Source of the DNA: Diaminobutyricibacter sp049994905
GTDB lineage: Bacteria; Actinomycetota; Actinomycetes; Actinomycetales; Microbacteriaceae
Direction of reading: 5' to 3'
DNA: 64,000 bases
Assembly: GCF_049994905.1 (NCBI RefSeq)
Contig: NZ_CP188258.1
Span: 3,286,001 to 3,350,000 of the forward strand
Position 1 is the stretch's first letter, and each line of letters opens with the position of its first letter. The notes under the pieces were generated by a model. It was given only the letters and a program-made list of their open reading frames with translations. It did not search any database and was not told the origin of the DNA. Of this stretch, positions 14,948 through 24,017 are shown in pieces. The translations under genes and the position numbers were made by a program.

Positions 14948-15655
14948 TCAGACCGGACGGTGGGACGAGCCGGCAGAGCCGGGCACGTCGGCCTCCCTGC
15001 CGACGAAGCCATACTCGTACGCGTAGATCACTGCCTGCACGCGATCGCGAAGCCCGAGCTTCATCAGCACGCGTCCGACGTGCGTCTTCACCGTCGTCTC
15101 GGAGACGACCAGAGCGGCAGCGATCTCCGCATTGGTCAGGCCCTGCGCCAGGAGGTGGAGGATCTCCCGCTCCCGGGCGGTGAGCATGTCATACCCATCT
15201 GACTTGCGGGAAGCCGCGGGGGCATGCTGAAGGAAGGTGCTGATCATCCGTCGTGTGACACTCGGAGCCAGGAGCGACTCGCCAGCGTGCACCGACCGGA
15301 TGCCGGACACGAGCAGTTCCGGCAGCACGTCCTTGAGAAGAAAACCGCTCGCGCCCGCCTGCAGCGCGTCGAAGACGTACTCATCCATGTCGAATGTTGT
15401 CAGCATGAGGACTTTCGTCGGCGCGTCGACCTCCCCGTCTGAAACGATCTTCCGCGTCGCTTCGATGCCGTCGATGCCCGGCATGCGCACATCCATCAGC
15501 ACGATGTCCGGGCGCAATGCGCGTGTCTGCGCTACGGCGTCCGCCCCGTCGACCGCTTCGCCGACCACGTCGAGGTCGGGTTCGATCTCCAGGATCAAGC
15601 GGAATCCGCGCCGCACGAGCGCCTGGTCATCCGCGATGAGAACACCGATCGTCAC
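14948..15655 (-). CDS. NarL/LuxR-type response regulator
   Basis: A 235-residue regulator with an N-terminal receiver (VLIADDQALVRRGFRLIL, phosphoacceptor Asp in VLMDVRMPGIDG, Thr in LMLTTFDM, Lys in FLLKDVLPE) and a C-terminal LuxR-type HTH (LTAREREILHLLAQGLTNAE then VSETTVKTHVGRVLMKLGLRDR). It is the partner of the kinase encoded just upstream; its GTG start overlaps the kinase stop (GTGA). It probably binds DNA as a dimer after phosphorylation. The target genes are not evident, but the protease gene downstream is a candidate. Confidence 0.95.
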   Translation of the reverse strand: MTIGVLIADDQALVRRGFRLILEIEPDLDVVGEAVDGADAVAQTRALRPDIVLMDVRMPGIDGIEATRKIVSDGEVDAPTKVLMLTTFDMDEYVFDALQAGASGFLLKDVLPELLVSGIRSVHAGESLLAPSVTRRMISTFLQHAPAASRKSDGYDMLTAREREILHLLAQGLTNAEIAAALVVSETTVKTHVGRVLMKLGLRDRVQAVIYAYEYGFVGREADVPGSAGSSHRPV

Positions 15656-16803
15656 GAAATGCCCTCCGGATGCATCGACCCGACCTGTTCCGGGAAGCGG
15701 GCGACGAGCTCGAATCCCCCTTCCGAACGGGGGCCCGCGTAGAGTGTCCCGCCGTAGAGCACGACACGTTCTCGCATGCCGAGCAGGCCGTGACCGGGCT
15801 CGAGGTCGTGCTCTACCGCGCGGCCGTCGTCGCGGATCGTGATCACCAGCCCGTGCGCATCCGAGATGTCGACCTGCACGTGGACAGGATCGACGGCATG
15901 CCGCAGCGCGTTCGTGAGGCCCTCCTGGATCACGCGGTACGCGGTCAGGTCGAGGCCGGCCGACAACTCACCCCTCAGACCGTGCATCCGTAGCTCCACC
16001 GGAAGTCCGGCATCGCGGAACTTCCTGATGAGCGGATCGAGTTGCGCGAGCCCTGGGGCGGGCTGCCGGTCCGAATCGTCGTCGCGGCGCAGCATCCCCA
16101 CCATCCGCCGCATCTCATTGAGTGCCTCCCGGCCGACCGCCTCCACCGTCTCGAGAGCCTGCCGTTCGGTCGCCTGGTCCGTCTGGAGGCGCCGCCGCAC
16201 CGCGGAGGCTTGCACGGTCATGACGCTGACGCTGTGGCCGATCACGTCGTGGAGTTCGCGGGCGATGCGGTTGCGTTCCTCGGCGACAGCGCGGGCCTCC
16301 CGCTCATTGCGTGCCGTCTGTCGCTGGCCCGCGTGCTGCAGCTGGGTGCGCACGAGCGACCCGATCAGCCACGCCACCACCCAGGGAGAGATCCAGGCGA
16401 ACTGCTGAACCCGCTCCAGGAGCGTGGTGACCGTCGGGTCGAAGCCGTCCCATACCAGCCACAGGAGCGCAATGAGCACGAGCCCCCACCATGAGCGCCG
16501 CCGGTCGACGTACCGGCCGACCGAGTATGCGGCGATCGATGGAGCCAGTGTCACACCGAGGCCCTCGGGCGAACCGAACAGCGCGAACTCGATCGTACAC
16601 ACGATGACGATCGCGGCCAGGCAGACGAGAGGGGCGATCCGCCGTAAAACCAGAAGGAGTCCCGCCGCGACGTACACGGCGGCCTCGGTCCACACCGGCC
16701 CCTGCTGGTGGGTCGCACCCGCACCGAAGACGGCCTCGGCCACCCCCAACGCCGCGACCACAACCGCGATCGCGATGTCGAAACCCCAGCTTCGGAGGCG
16801 CAC
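15652..16803 (-). CDS. Membrane sensor histidine kinase, HisKA_3 type
   Basis: A 383-residue kinase. Residues 1-150 contain about five membrane helices (VVVAALGVAEAVFGAG, AVYVAAGLLLVLRRIAP, APLVCLAAIVIVCTIEFALF and others). The dimerisation domain has the phosphoacceptor His in RIARELHDVIGHSVSVMT, and the ATPase domain has the N box in QEGLTNALRHA and G boxes in IRDDGRA and GHGLLGMRERV. It pairs with the LuxR-type regulator it overlaps. The GTG at 16803 lies six nt after TACTCT, suggesting a leaderless message. The signal is unknown; the lack of an outside domain suggests it senses within the membrane. Confidence 0.93.
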   Translation of the reverse strand: MRLRSWGFDIAIAVVVAALGVAEAVFGAGATHQQGPVWTEAAVYVAAGLLLVLRRIAPLVCLAAIVIVCTIEFALFGSPEGLGVTLAPSIAAYSVGRYVDRRRSWWGLVLIALLWLVWDGFDPTVTTLLERVQQFAWISPWVVAWLIGSLVRTQLQHAGQRQTARNEREARAVAEERNRIARELHDVIGHSVSVMTVQASAVRRRLQTDQATERQALETVEAVGREALNEMRRMVGMLRRDDDSDRQPAPGLAQLDPLIRKFRDAGLPVELRMHGLRGELSAGLDLTAYRVIQEGLTNALRHAVDPVHVQVDISDAHGLVITIRDDGRAVEHDLEPGHGLLGMRERVVLYGGTLYAGPRSEGGFELVARFPEQVGSMHPEGIS

Positions 16804-17017
16804 GAGATCAGAGTAATGCCGCGCGACTCATCGACGCATCCTTCCTCGGAACGACCCGCCGTCGTCATCTCGAAGGACGACAGCCACGACCCGCGAGGTC
16901 GAATCATGACGGCCCGGATGAGTCGAAGATCGTCAGCGGTCACGACGCGGCGGATGCCGGCCCGCTCCTAACCTGCATTGCATGCCCTACCCGGGGCGCA
17001 CAGTCCAAGGAGGAAAA

Positions 17018-17659
17018 ATGTCCACATCTCTCATCCCGCGCTGGGCCGGAATCGGTCTTCTCGTGTATGCCGTCGGCACCCTGGCGGCGGCCATGTTCAC
17101 GGGATCGCCCGGTGGAGAGTATTCCGCAGCAGATGTCGCTGCGTACACCGCGCCCGGCCATGCCCCGACCGCTCTCGTGCTCTGGTACATCGCGGCCTTG
17201 AGTGCTCTCGCCCTCGTCGTCTTCGGGGCCGGCATCCGGAGGCTGCCGGCGATGGGCCGCCCGCTGTCGGCACTCGCCTCGATCGGCGCCGCGGTCAGTA
17301 TCACGGGCACCTGGCTTGCCGGCGGAATCGCAGTGGGCATGCTCGAAGGCGGCAGCGCCGTGCGGAGCGGGGTCGCGGCTCCGGTCGTCTACCTGTTCAC
17401 TGAGATCGGCCACGCTATGTCCATGTGCGGCCCAGCGATGTGCGTCGGCGTCATCGGGATCGTGCTGGCTGTGCGCGGCGCTCTTCCCGTGTGGCTGCGC
17501 GTGGTTTCGGTGATCGGTGGGGTGTGCGGAATCCTCGCCCCGTTCTTCTTCACATTCTTCCTCTACGTGTTGTGGGTGGTCGTGCTCGGCGTCGTGATCC
17601 TCGCCACGCGACGTGTGCCCGCGGTCCCTCGCGTCGAGAGCGCCGCATCCATCGTGTGA
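17018..17659 (+). CDS. DUF998-type integral membrane protein
   Basis: A 213-residue protein with six membrane helices, beginning MSTSLIPRWAGIGLLVYAVG and ending in ILAPFFFTFFLYVLWVVVLG. The pattern of loops (ATFTGSPGGEYSAADVAAY, GIRRLPAMGRPLSALASIG) is like the DUF998 family, whose function is not established. The ATG at 17018 is fixed by a near-perfect AAGGAGG seven nt upstream. It is divergent from the two-component system with a 214-nt gap that holds only promoters, and is followed by a hairpin, so it is a single-gene unit. Confidence 0.75.
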   Translation: MSTSLIPRWAGIGLLVYAVGTLAAAMFTGSPGGEYSAADVAAYTAPGHAPTALVLWYIAALSALALVVFGAGIRRLPAMGRPLSALASIGAAVSITGTWLAGGIAVGMLEGGSAVRSGVAAPVVYLFTEIGHAMSMCGPAMCVGVIGIVLAVRGALPVWLRVVSVIGGVCGILAPFFFTFFLYVLWVVVLGVVILATRRVPAVPRVESAASIV

Positions 17660-17667
17660 GCGGGGCG

Positions 17668-17699
17668 GATGCCGCGGGTGCCGTCAGGCTCGCGGCATC
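17668..17699 (+). terminator. Hairpin after the DUF998 gene
   Basis: GATGCCGCG (17668-17676) and CGCGGCATC (17691-17699) pair perfectly around 14 nt. The stop codon lies nine nt upstream. There is no T-run, so termination is likely but not certain. Confidence 0.55.
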
Positions 17700-17810
17700 G
17701 TCGCGCGTTCACCTGCTTTTCGGCACCGGTTCACCGCGATGTTGCCTGGCGTCCCTAGCGTCTGAGCTGGCAGCGGAGTCGCCCAGACCCGCCCGTTCAG
17801 AAGGATCGGT

Positions 17811-18998
17811 ATGCGCTCTCGGACTCGCACAATCTCGTTCATCGCCGCCGGCGTCGTCGCGGCGACGTTCTTCAGCGCGGCGGCCGCCGTCGCCGCGCCC
17901 CTCATCGACAATGGCTGGCCATACAACACTGCAGTGAAGGCCGATGACGCGAAGACCTATACGCTCGCCGCGGTCGGGGACATCGCTTGCGAGCCTAATG
18001 ACAGCGAGAACGCCGCCAACCCGTCTTCGCTCAAGTGCGGCAGCCCGACACTCGGCGGTTACGACGCCGAATTCGCGACCGCCAAGCAGACCGACGCGAT
18101 GAAGCCGGACGCGGTCGCGCTCCTCGGCGACGAGCAGTATCAGGTCGGAAAGCTGAGCGACTTCGAGGGCTCCTTCGAGCAGGCCTGGGGTGGCCTCAAG
18201 TTTCTCGAGCGGCCCGCCCCCGGGAACCACGAGTACTACTCGTACGCGAAGAAGGGCGATAACGAGGCCGGCCAGAACGGCAACGGATACTTCGCCTACT
18301 TCAACGGCCACGACCAGAGCGGCACGCCGAACACCTCGGGCCAGGCCGGCGTCGACACGGGCGACAACCAGGGCTGGTATTCGTACAACCTCGGCAACTG
18401 GCACATCATCTCCCTCAACGCGGAGTGCAACTCCGCCGCCTTCAGCAACGACTGCTCGACGACTGACGGCGGGCTGCTCGCGCAGGAGACCCAGTGGCTC
18501 GCCGACGACCTGAAGAACAACCAGCAGCAGTGCACCATCGCGTACTGGCACCAGCCGGCCTTCAGCGCAACCACGGCCTCCACGGCGACCGTGCCGGCCT
18601 CCGCGCCGGGCGCCGGTGGCCAGGAGGGCCAGATGACGGATGCCTGGTGGAGCCTGCTCTACGCGAACCACGCGACGCTCATCCTCAACGGTCATGAGCA
18701 TGCATACGCGCGGTTCAAGCCGATGGACCCCGCAGGCCAGTACGACCCCAAGCGCGGCATCCCGGAGTTCATCATCGGCACGGGTGGCGAAGCCCTCGAC
18801 ACCCTCGCCACGAACGCCGACGGAAGCTACGCGAACCCGAATGTGGTCACCGCCTACAACCAGGGCTACGGGACGATGAAGCTCACGCTCAAGCAGCACA
18901 GCTACTCGTTCTCGTATGCCCCCGCATTGCAGGCCGCCGGGCTCAGCGCGTCAGCCCTCGACTACTCCGACTCCGGCTCGGGCAGCTGTAATGGCTGA
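17811..18998 (+). CDS. Secreted metallophosphoesterase
   Basis: A 395-residue exported protein. A signal peptide (RTISFIAAGVVAATFFSAAA, cleaved near AVAAP) leads to a calcineurin-like phosphoesterase domain with all metal motifs: AVGDIAC, LLGDEQYQ, PGNHEYY, AYWHQPAF and NGHEHAY. It therefore hydrolyses phosphoesters outside the cell, perhaps for phosphate scavenging; this is inferred. AAGGA lies before the ATG. The stop overlaps the convergent CDP-alcohol phosphatidyltransferase gene by 37 nt. Similar proteins in actinobacteria are annotated as alkaline-phosphatase-like or purple-acid-like enzymes. Two Cys pairs in the loops may form disulfides. Confidence 0.92.
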   Translation: MRSRTRTISFIAAGVVAATFFSAAAAVAAPLIDNGWPYNTAVKADDAKTYTLAAVGDIACEPNDSENAANPSSLKCGSPTLGGYDAEFATAKQTDAMKPDAVALLGDEQYQVGKLSDFEGSFEQAWGGLKFLERPAPGNHEYYSYAKKGDNEAGQNGNGYFAYFNGHDQSGTPNTSGQAGVDTGDNQGWYSYNLGNWHIISLNAECNSAAFSNDCSTTDGGLLAQETQWLADDLKNNQQQCTIAYWHQPAFSATTASTATVPASAPGAGGQEGQMTDAWWSLLYANHATLILNGHEHAYARFKPMDPAGQYDPKRGIPEFIIGTGGEALDTLATNADGSYANPNVVTAYNQGYGTMKLTLKQHSYSFSYAPALQAAGLSASALDYSDSGSGSCNG

Positions 18999-19747
18999 GC
19001 GGTAAGCGTTCCGCGCGGGATGCCGCGGGGTGCCGTCACAGCGTCTCTGAACGCCGAGTCCGCCCTGCGCCCGCGCGCCAGCCAGACGACGTCGCGTCCG
19101 AACGATTCGACGAGCATCCCGAGCGCCACGACGACGAGGACGACGTCGATCCCGGGGAGCAGACCCGACGCTGCGACGGTCAGTGCGATGCCCTGCACCG
19201 CCGTCACGACTTTGCGCCAGTACCGAGGCGGAAGCGAACGGCGGAACCACGGCACGAACCACCCGACCATGACGAACGCGTAACGCATCAGGCCGATCGC
19301 CAGCACCCAGATGCCCATGGTCTGCGCGACGTAGGCGCTGAGAACGAGCAGCAGGAAAGCATCCACTTCCATGTCGAAGCGGGCGCCGAGCGCGCTCGAC
19401 GATGCGGTGCGTCGCGCCACCCAGCCGTCGACAGCGTCCAGCGCGAGGGCCGGCACGGCGATGCAGACCAGCAGGGCGACCGGGATCGTCGCGGCGAAGG
19501 ACGCGACGACCAGGCCGGTGATCAGCCCGACGAGCGTCGACCGCACCGCCGTCACGATGTTCGCCGCGCCGAACCGGTTCGCGTTGCGGCGCTGCAGCCC
19601 GCGCAGCAGCAGGGCGTTGGAGACCAGCATGTATGCGAGTGCTGCCGGCCACCCGATCGCGGGCAGCGGGATGATCGCCCAGACCAGCGCCACCGTCACC
19701 GTCCCCGCGAGCGCCGAACCGATCGGGGCGAGTTGAACTCTTGTCAC
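18962..19747 (-). CDS. CDP-alcohol phosphatidyltransferase
   Basis: A 261-residue integral membrane enzyme with six helices. The family signature D-x2-D-G-x2-A-R-x8-G-x3-D-x3-D is intact in DAVDGWVARRTASSSALGAR plus FDMEVDAF. Such enzymes move a phosphatidyl or similar group from a CDP-linked donor to an alcohol, making a phospholipid at the membrane. The GTG start at 19747 is divergent from the seven-gene operon starting at 19825 with 77 nt between, so it is probably part of the same pathway. Its alcohol acceptor is unknown; the neighbourhood suggests an unusual one rather than glycerol phosphate or inositol. Confidence 0.92.
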   Translation of the reverse strand: MTRVQLAPIGSALAGTVTVALVWAIIPLPAIGWPAALAYMLVSNALLLRGLQRRNANRFGAANIVTAVRSTLVGLITGLVVASFAATIPVALLVCIAVPALALDAVDGWVARRTASSSALGARFDMEVDAFLLLVLSAYVAQTMGIWVLAIGLMRYAFVMVGWFVPWFRRSLPPRYWRKVVTAVQGIALTVAASGLLPGIDVVLVVVALGMLVESFGRDVVWLARGRRADSAFRDAVTAPRGIPRGTLTAQPLQLPEPESE

Positions 19748-19824
19748 AGCTGTCTCGTGTCTCCTTAGTCAAGGCCTTTCATTAACACGCCATCCGCAGT
19801 CCAATGGTTCACCAGGAGGAATAC

Positions 19825-20805
19825 GTGCTCGAAGCAACCGCCTTCTGGGTGGATGAGCCCGGCGTCGGCATCCTGCGTCGCGAACGGCTCCCCCGCCTCG
19901 ACGACCATGACGTGCTCGTGCGCACCCTTCACACCGGTGTGAGCCGCGGCACGGAGACCTCGGTCTTCACCGGGCGGGTGCCGGAAAGCGAGCATGAACG
20001 GATGCGGGCGCCCTTCCAGGAGGGCGATTTCGGCGGGTCGGTGAAGTACGGCTACCTGAACGTCGGCGTGGTCGAGCAGGGCCCGCAGACACTCCTCGGG
20101 CAGACCGTCTTCACTCTCTATCCCCACCAGTCGGCGTTCGTCGTTCCCGCCGAAGCGGTCGTACCGGTGCCGAAGGGCGTGCCGGCCCGCCGTGCCGTGC
20201 TCGCCGGCGCGGTCGAGACCGCCGTCAACGTGCTGTGGGATGCCGCACCCCTGGTCGGAGACCGGGTCACGGTCGTCGGCGCCGGCATGATCGGATGCTG
20301 CATCGCCTTACTCCTGCACGGCATCCCCGGTGTCGAGGTCGCCCTGGTCGACATCGAACCGTCGCGCCGCGCCGTGGCCGACCGTCTGGGGGTGACGTTC
20401 ACCGATCCGTCGAACGCACCGCACGACCGCGATCTCGTGATCAATACGAGCGGGTCGGATGCCGGCCTGCAACTCGCACTCGCATCCGTCGTCACCGAAG
20501 GCGAAGTGATCGAGGCCAGCTGGTATGCGGACCGCCCGGCAACGCTCATGCTGGGCGGCGACTTCCATTCGCGGAGGCTGACCATCCGGTCGAGCCAGGT
20601 GGGTGCGGTGGCCGCCCGGCGGCGTGGCAGCCGGACCACCCGCGATCGCCTCGAGCTGGCGTTGCGGTTCCTGCGCGATCCTGCGTTCGATGTCCTGCTG
20701 ACGGCGGAGTCTTCGTGGCGCGACCTGCCCGAGGTGATGGAGAGGATCGCTGACAGGTCGAACACCGACCTGTGCCACACGATCAACTGGGGGGACACGG
20801 AATGA
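19825..20805 (+). CDS. Zinc-type MDR dehydrogenase, first gene of PTPS operon
   Basis: A 326-residue medium-chain dehydrogenase-like protein. The N-terminal half has GVSRGTETSVFTGRVP, typical of the SxGTE subgroup related to BchC and other sugar or pigment enzymes, but lacks the classical GHE zinc motif and the usual Cys ligand. The Rossmann fold is clear in RVTVVGAGMIGCCIALLL with the acidic end of strand 2 in ALVDIEPSRR (NAD preference). The GTG at 19825 is chosen because AGGAGG lies six nt upstream. The stop overlaps the next gene by ATGA. It probably oxidises or reduces an alcohol in the pathway. Confidence 0.85.
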   Translation: MLEATAFWVDEPGVGILRRERLPRLDDHDVLVRTLHTGVSRGTETSVFTGRVPESEHERMRAPFQEGDFGGSVKYGYLNVGVVEQGPQTLLGQTVFTLYPHQSAFVVPAEAVVPVPKGVPARRAVLAGAVETAVNVLWDAAPLVGDRVTVVGAGMIGCCIALLLHGIPGVEVALVDIEPSRRAVADRLGVTFTDPSNAPHDRDLVINTSGSDAGLQLALASVVTEGEVIEASWYADRPATLMLGGDFHSRRLTIRSSQVGAVAARRRGSRTTRDRLELALRFLRDPAFDVLLTAESSWRDLPEVMERIADRSNTDLCHTINWGDTE

Positions 20806-21200
20806 CGTTCACGGTCACGGTTCGCGATCACATCATGGTCGCGCACAGTTTCACGGGCGAGAACTTCGGACCCGCGCAGCGACTGCACGGCGCGACGTTC
20901 ATCGTCGACGCGACCTTCGGTGCCGACGAACTCGACCACGACGGCGTCGTGGTCGACATCGGGCGCGCTGCCGCGGAACTCTCCGAGGTCACCGGTTCGC
21001 TGACCTACCGCAACCTCGACGACGATCCCGAATTCGCCGGAGTCAACACGACGACGGAACGCCTCTGCCAGGTGATCGCCGACCGCCTCGCGCAGAGTGT
21101 CACCGCAGGACGCCTGGGGAGCGGTCAGACCGTGACATCGATCACCGTCACCCTTCACGAATCGCATGTCGCGTGGGCGAGTTATTCGAGGCCCTTGTGA
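20802..21200 (+). CDS. 6-pyruvoyl-tetrahydropterin synthase-like protein, noncanonical
   Basis: A 132-residue T-fold protein of the PTPS/QueD family, aligned by VRDHIMVAHSFTG, RLHGATFIVDATF, VVDIGRAAAELSEV and NTTTERLCQVIADRL. In classical members a Cys lies four residues before the HGH pair, and both His are zinc ligands. Here the block is AQRLHGA: the Cys is Ala, and the third His is Ala. The usual catalytic His in L-D-H is also absent (LTYRNLDDD). So ordinary PTPS or QueD chemistry is unlikely, although the pterin-anchoring Glu (TTTE) is kept. It overlaps by ATGA and GTGA its neighbours. Confidence 0.85.
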   Translation: MTFTVTVRDHIMVAHSFTGENFGPAQRLHGATFIVDATFGADELDHDGVVVDIGRAAAELSEVTGSLTYRNLDDDPEFAGVNTTTERLCQVIADRLAQSVTAGRLGSGQTVTSITVTLHESHVAWASYSRPL

Positions 21201-22261
21201 GCGACCGCACAGAACGTCCGCTGCATTTCGTGGTTCCCGACACCATCGACGACGACGCTCGCGTCAGCGGTGGGAACGTGTACGACCAGCACATCCGCGA
21301 CGACCTGATCGCCCGCGGCCGGGCCGTCACGATGGTCCCGATCGCCGACGGCCGGGAATGGCAGGCGGCGCAGGCGCTGGCGCTGGTGCAGGATGGCGCC
21401 CTCGCGCTGGTCGACGGACTGATCGTCGCGCGGGCTCCCGGGGCACTCGCCGATCACTCGGAGCGCCTCCGCCTGGTCGTGCTTGCACACACGGCGGACT
21501 TCGAGGGTGAGGCCCTCCGCGCCGCAGAGCGCGTCATCGCGACCAGCTTCTGGACGCGGGCGGAACTCATCGAGCGAGACCTCGCCGAGCCGCACCGCAT
21601 CGTGGTGGCGCAGCCCGGAGCCGACCGGGCGCCGGCAACGCGCCCTTCCGCGAGCGGCGGGCGCCTGCTCTGCGTGGCGGCGGTCGCACCCCACAAAGGC
21701 CAGGACCTCCTCATCCGTGCTCTGGCCGGCCTTTCCGACGACGAGGCCTGGTCATGCAGGATCGTGGGGTCGTTGACCGTCGCACCCGATTTCGTCCCCG
21801 CCCTGACGGCCGTCGTCGAATCCGCGGGACTCTCGCGCCGGGTCACGTTCACCGGCGTGCTCACCGGCCAGAGCCTCGCGGCAGAATACACACGCGCCGA
21901 CCTCCTGATCGTTCCGTCACGCAGCGAAAGCTACGGCATGGTCGTGTCCGAGGCGTTCGCGCGAGGGATTCCCGTGCTGGCAACGGGTGCCGGAGGTCTT
22001 CCCGAGGCGGTCGGGAAGGGCGGTGCGGGCATCGTCGTTCCTCCCGAAGACCCGTGGGCAATCACCGTCGTGCTGCGCCAATGGCTTGAGAGCCCGGCCA
22101 GACGGGACGCGCTGAAGGTGGAGGCCATGCGGGCGCGGGCGAGCATCCGGCCCTGGAGCCGTACCGGCGCGATCATCACAGCGACGCTCGATGACGTCGT
22201 TCAGACCGGATCTGCACGCTCGACGGCACCGATCGGACAGCAGGGGGTTGGGGACGCATGA
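21197..22261 (+). CDS. Family 4 glycosyltransferase
   Basis: A 354-residue GT-B enzyme. The N-terminal domain begins PLHFVVPDTIDDDARVSGG; the C-terminal domain carries the nucleotide-sugar motif E-x7-E in SRSESYGMVVSEAFARGIPV followed by GGLPEAV, and CVAAVAPHKGQDLL at the domain hinge. It transfers a sugar from a nucleotide donor to an acceptor made by the neighbouring genes, at the cytoplasmic side. The GTG at 21197 overlaps the PTPS stop, and its own stop overlaps the methyltransferase ATG. The sugar and acceptor are not predictable from sequence. Confidence 0.92.
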   Translation: MSDRTERPLHFVVPDTIDDDARVSGGNVYDQHIRDDLIARGRAVTMVPIADGREWQAAQALALVQDGALALVDGLIVARAPGALADHSERLRLVVLAHTADFEGEALRAAERVIATSFWTRAELIERDLAEPHRIVVAQPGADRAPATRPSASGGRLLCVAAVAPHKGQDLLIRALAGLSDDEAWSCRIVGSLTVAPDFVPALTAVVESAGLSRRVTFTGVLTGQSLAAEYTRADLLIVPSRSESYGMVVSEAFARGIPVLATGAGGLPEAVGKGGAGIVVPPEDPWAITVVLRQWLESPARRDALKVEAMRARASIRPWSRTGAIITATLDDVVQTGSARSTAPIGQQGVGDA

Positions 22262-23076
22262 GCGACATCCTGGACGTCAGCAGCGACTGGCTCACACTCC
22301 GTGAGACGGAGGATGCCCGTGCGCGCTCCCGCGATCTCGCCCTCGCCGCGGCGGCCATGCTGGGCACGCGGCCGATCGTGGTGCATGACCTCGGCAGCGG
22401 CACCGGGTCGATGATGCGCTGGCTGGCGCCGTTCCTCCCCGGTCCGCAAGAGTGGGTGCTCCACGACTGGAACGCGAGCCTGACCGAACACGCCGTCGTC
22501 GGGCCGCCCACGCTCGATCGCGATGGCATCCCCGTTTCGGTCACCTCGCGCGTCGGCGAACTCGCCGATCTGCAGCCGACCGACCTGTCCGCAGCGTCGC
22601 TCGTCACGGCATCCGCACTGCTCGACGTGCTGACCGCGCCCGAACTGCACGCGATCGTCGATGCGTGCGTCCGCGTCGGCGTCCCCACACTCCTTGCGCT
22701 CAGCGTGACCGGCGAAGTGCACCTGGACCCCGGCGATGCGCGCGACGGTGTCGTCGGCCGCGCGTTCAATTCCCACCAGCGGCGCGAGGCGGGCGGTCGC
22801 AGGCTGCTCGGCCGATACGGCGCGCCGATCGCCCGCGGACTCTTCGAGCGGGCCGGATGGCGTGTGCGCACTGCCGCGACGACCTGGCGCCTCGACGACC
22901 ACGACCCTCGCCTGCTGGGCGAGTGGTTCGACGGCTGGGTCGATGCCGCCGTGGAGCAGCGCCCGGAACTGCGCGCCCTGGTCGCGGACTACCGCCGGCA
23001 GCGATCATCCCAGCTGAACAGCGGCACGCTCTCCGCCGTCATCCATCACCGCGATCTCCTGGCCTGGCCACGATGA
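22258..23076 (+). CDS. SAM-dependent methyltransferase (class I)
   Basis: A 272-residue protein with the SAM-binding motif I in IVVHDLGSGTGSMMRWLA, the next acidic residue in WVLHDWNASL, and motif post-I in LVTASALLDVLTAPELH. It would methylate a small molecule or glycoside. Motifs further on are GRAFNSHQRREAGGRRLLG. It is coupled on both sides by ATGA overlaps, so it belongs strictly to the operon. The substrate is unknown; similar unnamed methyltransferases accompany the same PTPS/RibD set in other actinobacteria as far as I recall. Confidence 0.88.
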   Translation: MSDILDVSSDWLTLRETEDARARSRDLALAAAAMLGTRPIVVHDLGSGTGSMMRWLAPFLPGPQEWVLHDWNASLTEHAVVGPPTLDRDGIPVSVTSRVGELADLQPTDLSAASLVTASALLDVLTAPELHAIVDACVRVGVPTLLALSVTGEVHLDPGDARDGVVGRAFNSHQRREAGGRRLLGRYGAPIARGLFERAGWRVRTAATTWRLDDHDPRLLGEWFDGWVDAAVEQRPELRALVADYRRQRSSQLNSGTLSAVIHHRDLLAWPR

Positions 23077-24017
23077 GCACCCTCGCTGCAGGGACCAGGG
23101 CGCGCGAGATCGTGAAGTCGCGGTGGTTCCACCTCGCAACCCAGTTGGTGCTGGGCGGCGCTGTGCTGATCGCGGTCGTGGCCACCGTCGGCGCGGGGCC
23201 GTTCCTGCATGGCGTTCAGAGTCTCACCATCCGATCGGTCGGCGCGGCGCTGCTCCTCGGCGCGGTCTCCATAGCCGCATCCGCGTGGCGATGGAAGCAG
23301 GTCGCGGGACGTCTCGGGGCCGGCCTTCGCTGGTCGACAGCCGTGGGCATGTACTACCGGTCGCAGTTCCTCAACAGCGTGCTCCCGCTCGGCGTGATCG
23401 GGGATGCTCACCGGGCTGTGGCCCACGGCCGCAGCACGCAGGGCATCGGCCGGGCGTCCCGGGCCGTCGTCATCGAGCGCAGCGCCGGCCAGGTGGTTCA
23501 AGTCACGCTCGCACTTATTGTGCTGGCGTTCTTCGGGCTCGAGTTCGAAGGGTTCGTGCTGGCGGCACTCGTCCTCGGGCTTGCTGCGCTCGTCGTCGCC
23601 GTGGCCGTTGCCGCGGCCGCCAGCGTTCGCGTGCGCAGAGCGCTGCGCCACGAAGCCGATGAGCTGCGCGCTGGGCTCGGGACTCCTGCTGCATTCGCCC
23701 GTGTCGCGCTCGCCTCCGCCATCGTCGTCGCCTGCCACGTCGCCTGCTTCGCGATCGCCACGAAGGCGGTCGGTGCAAGCGTGCCGGCCCCACGGATGCT
23801 GGCCATTGCGCTCATCGTCCTGCTCGCCGCATCCATTCCGCTCAACGTCGGCGGGTGGGGTCCACGCGAGGGAATGGCCGGATGGGCTTTCGCACTCGCC
23901 GGATTCGGCGCCTCGGCAGGCATCGCGGCGTCGACTCTCTTCGGCATACTCAGCATCATCTCGGTCGCTCCCGGCGCACTCGTGATGATGATCCATCGCA
24001 AGGAGGAAGCATCGTGA
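23073..24017 (+). CDS. Flippase-like membrane protein (LPG synthase TM domain)
   Basis: A 314-residue polytopic membrane protein with eight predicted helices, including WFHLATQLVLGGAVLIAVVA and AIVVACHVACFAIATKAV. The conserved loop YYRSQFLNSVLPLGVIGDA and the late NVGGWGPREGMAG are characteristic of the lysylphosphatidylglycerol synthase transmembrane family (AglD/MprF N-terminal-like), proposed to flip lipid-linked molecules. It likely moves the product or an intermediate across the membrane. The ATG at 23073 overlaps the methyltransferase stop; the stop overlaps the next GTG. Confidence 0.85.
   Translation: MSTLAAGTRAREIVKSRWFHLATQLVLGGAVLIAVVATVGAGPFLHGVQSLTIRSVGAALLLGAVSIAASAWRWKQVAGRLGAGLRWSTAVGMYYRSQFLNSVLPLGVIGDAHRAVAHGRSTQGIGRASRAVVIERSAGQVVQVTLALIVLAFFGLEFEGFVLAALVLGLAALVVAVAVAAAASVRVRRALRHEADELRAGLGTPAAFARVALASAIVVACHVACFAIATKAVGASVPAPRMLAIALIVLLAASIPLNVGGWGPREGMAGWAFALAGFGASAGIAASTLFGILSIISVAPGALVMMIHRKEEAS

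Noticed and set aside
23855..24013. Upstream extension of the RibD-type gene
   Set aside because: The region encodes the end of the flippase-like protein in another frame, and the GTG at 24014 has a strong ribosome binding site.
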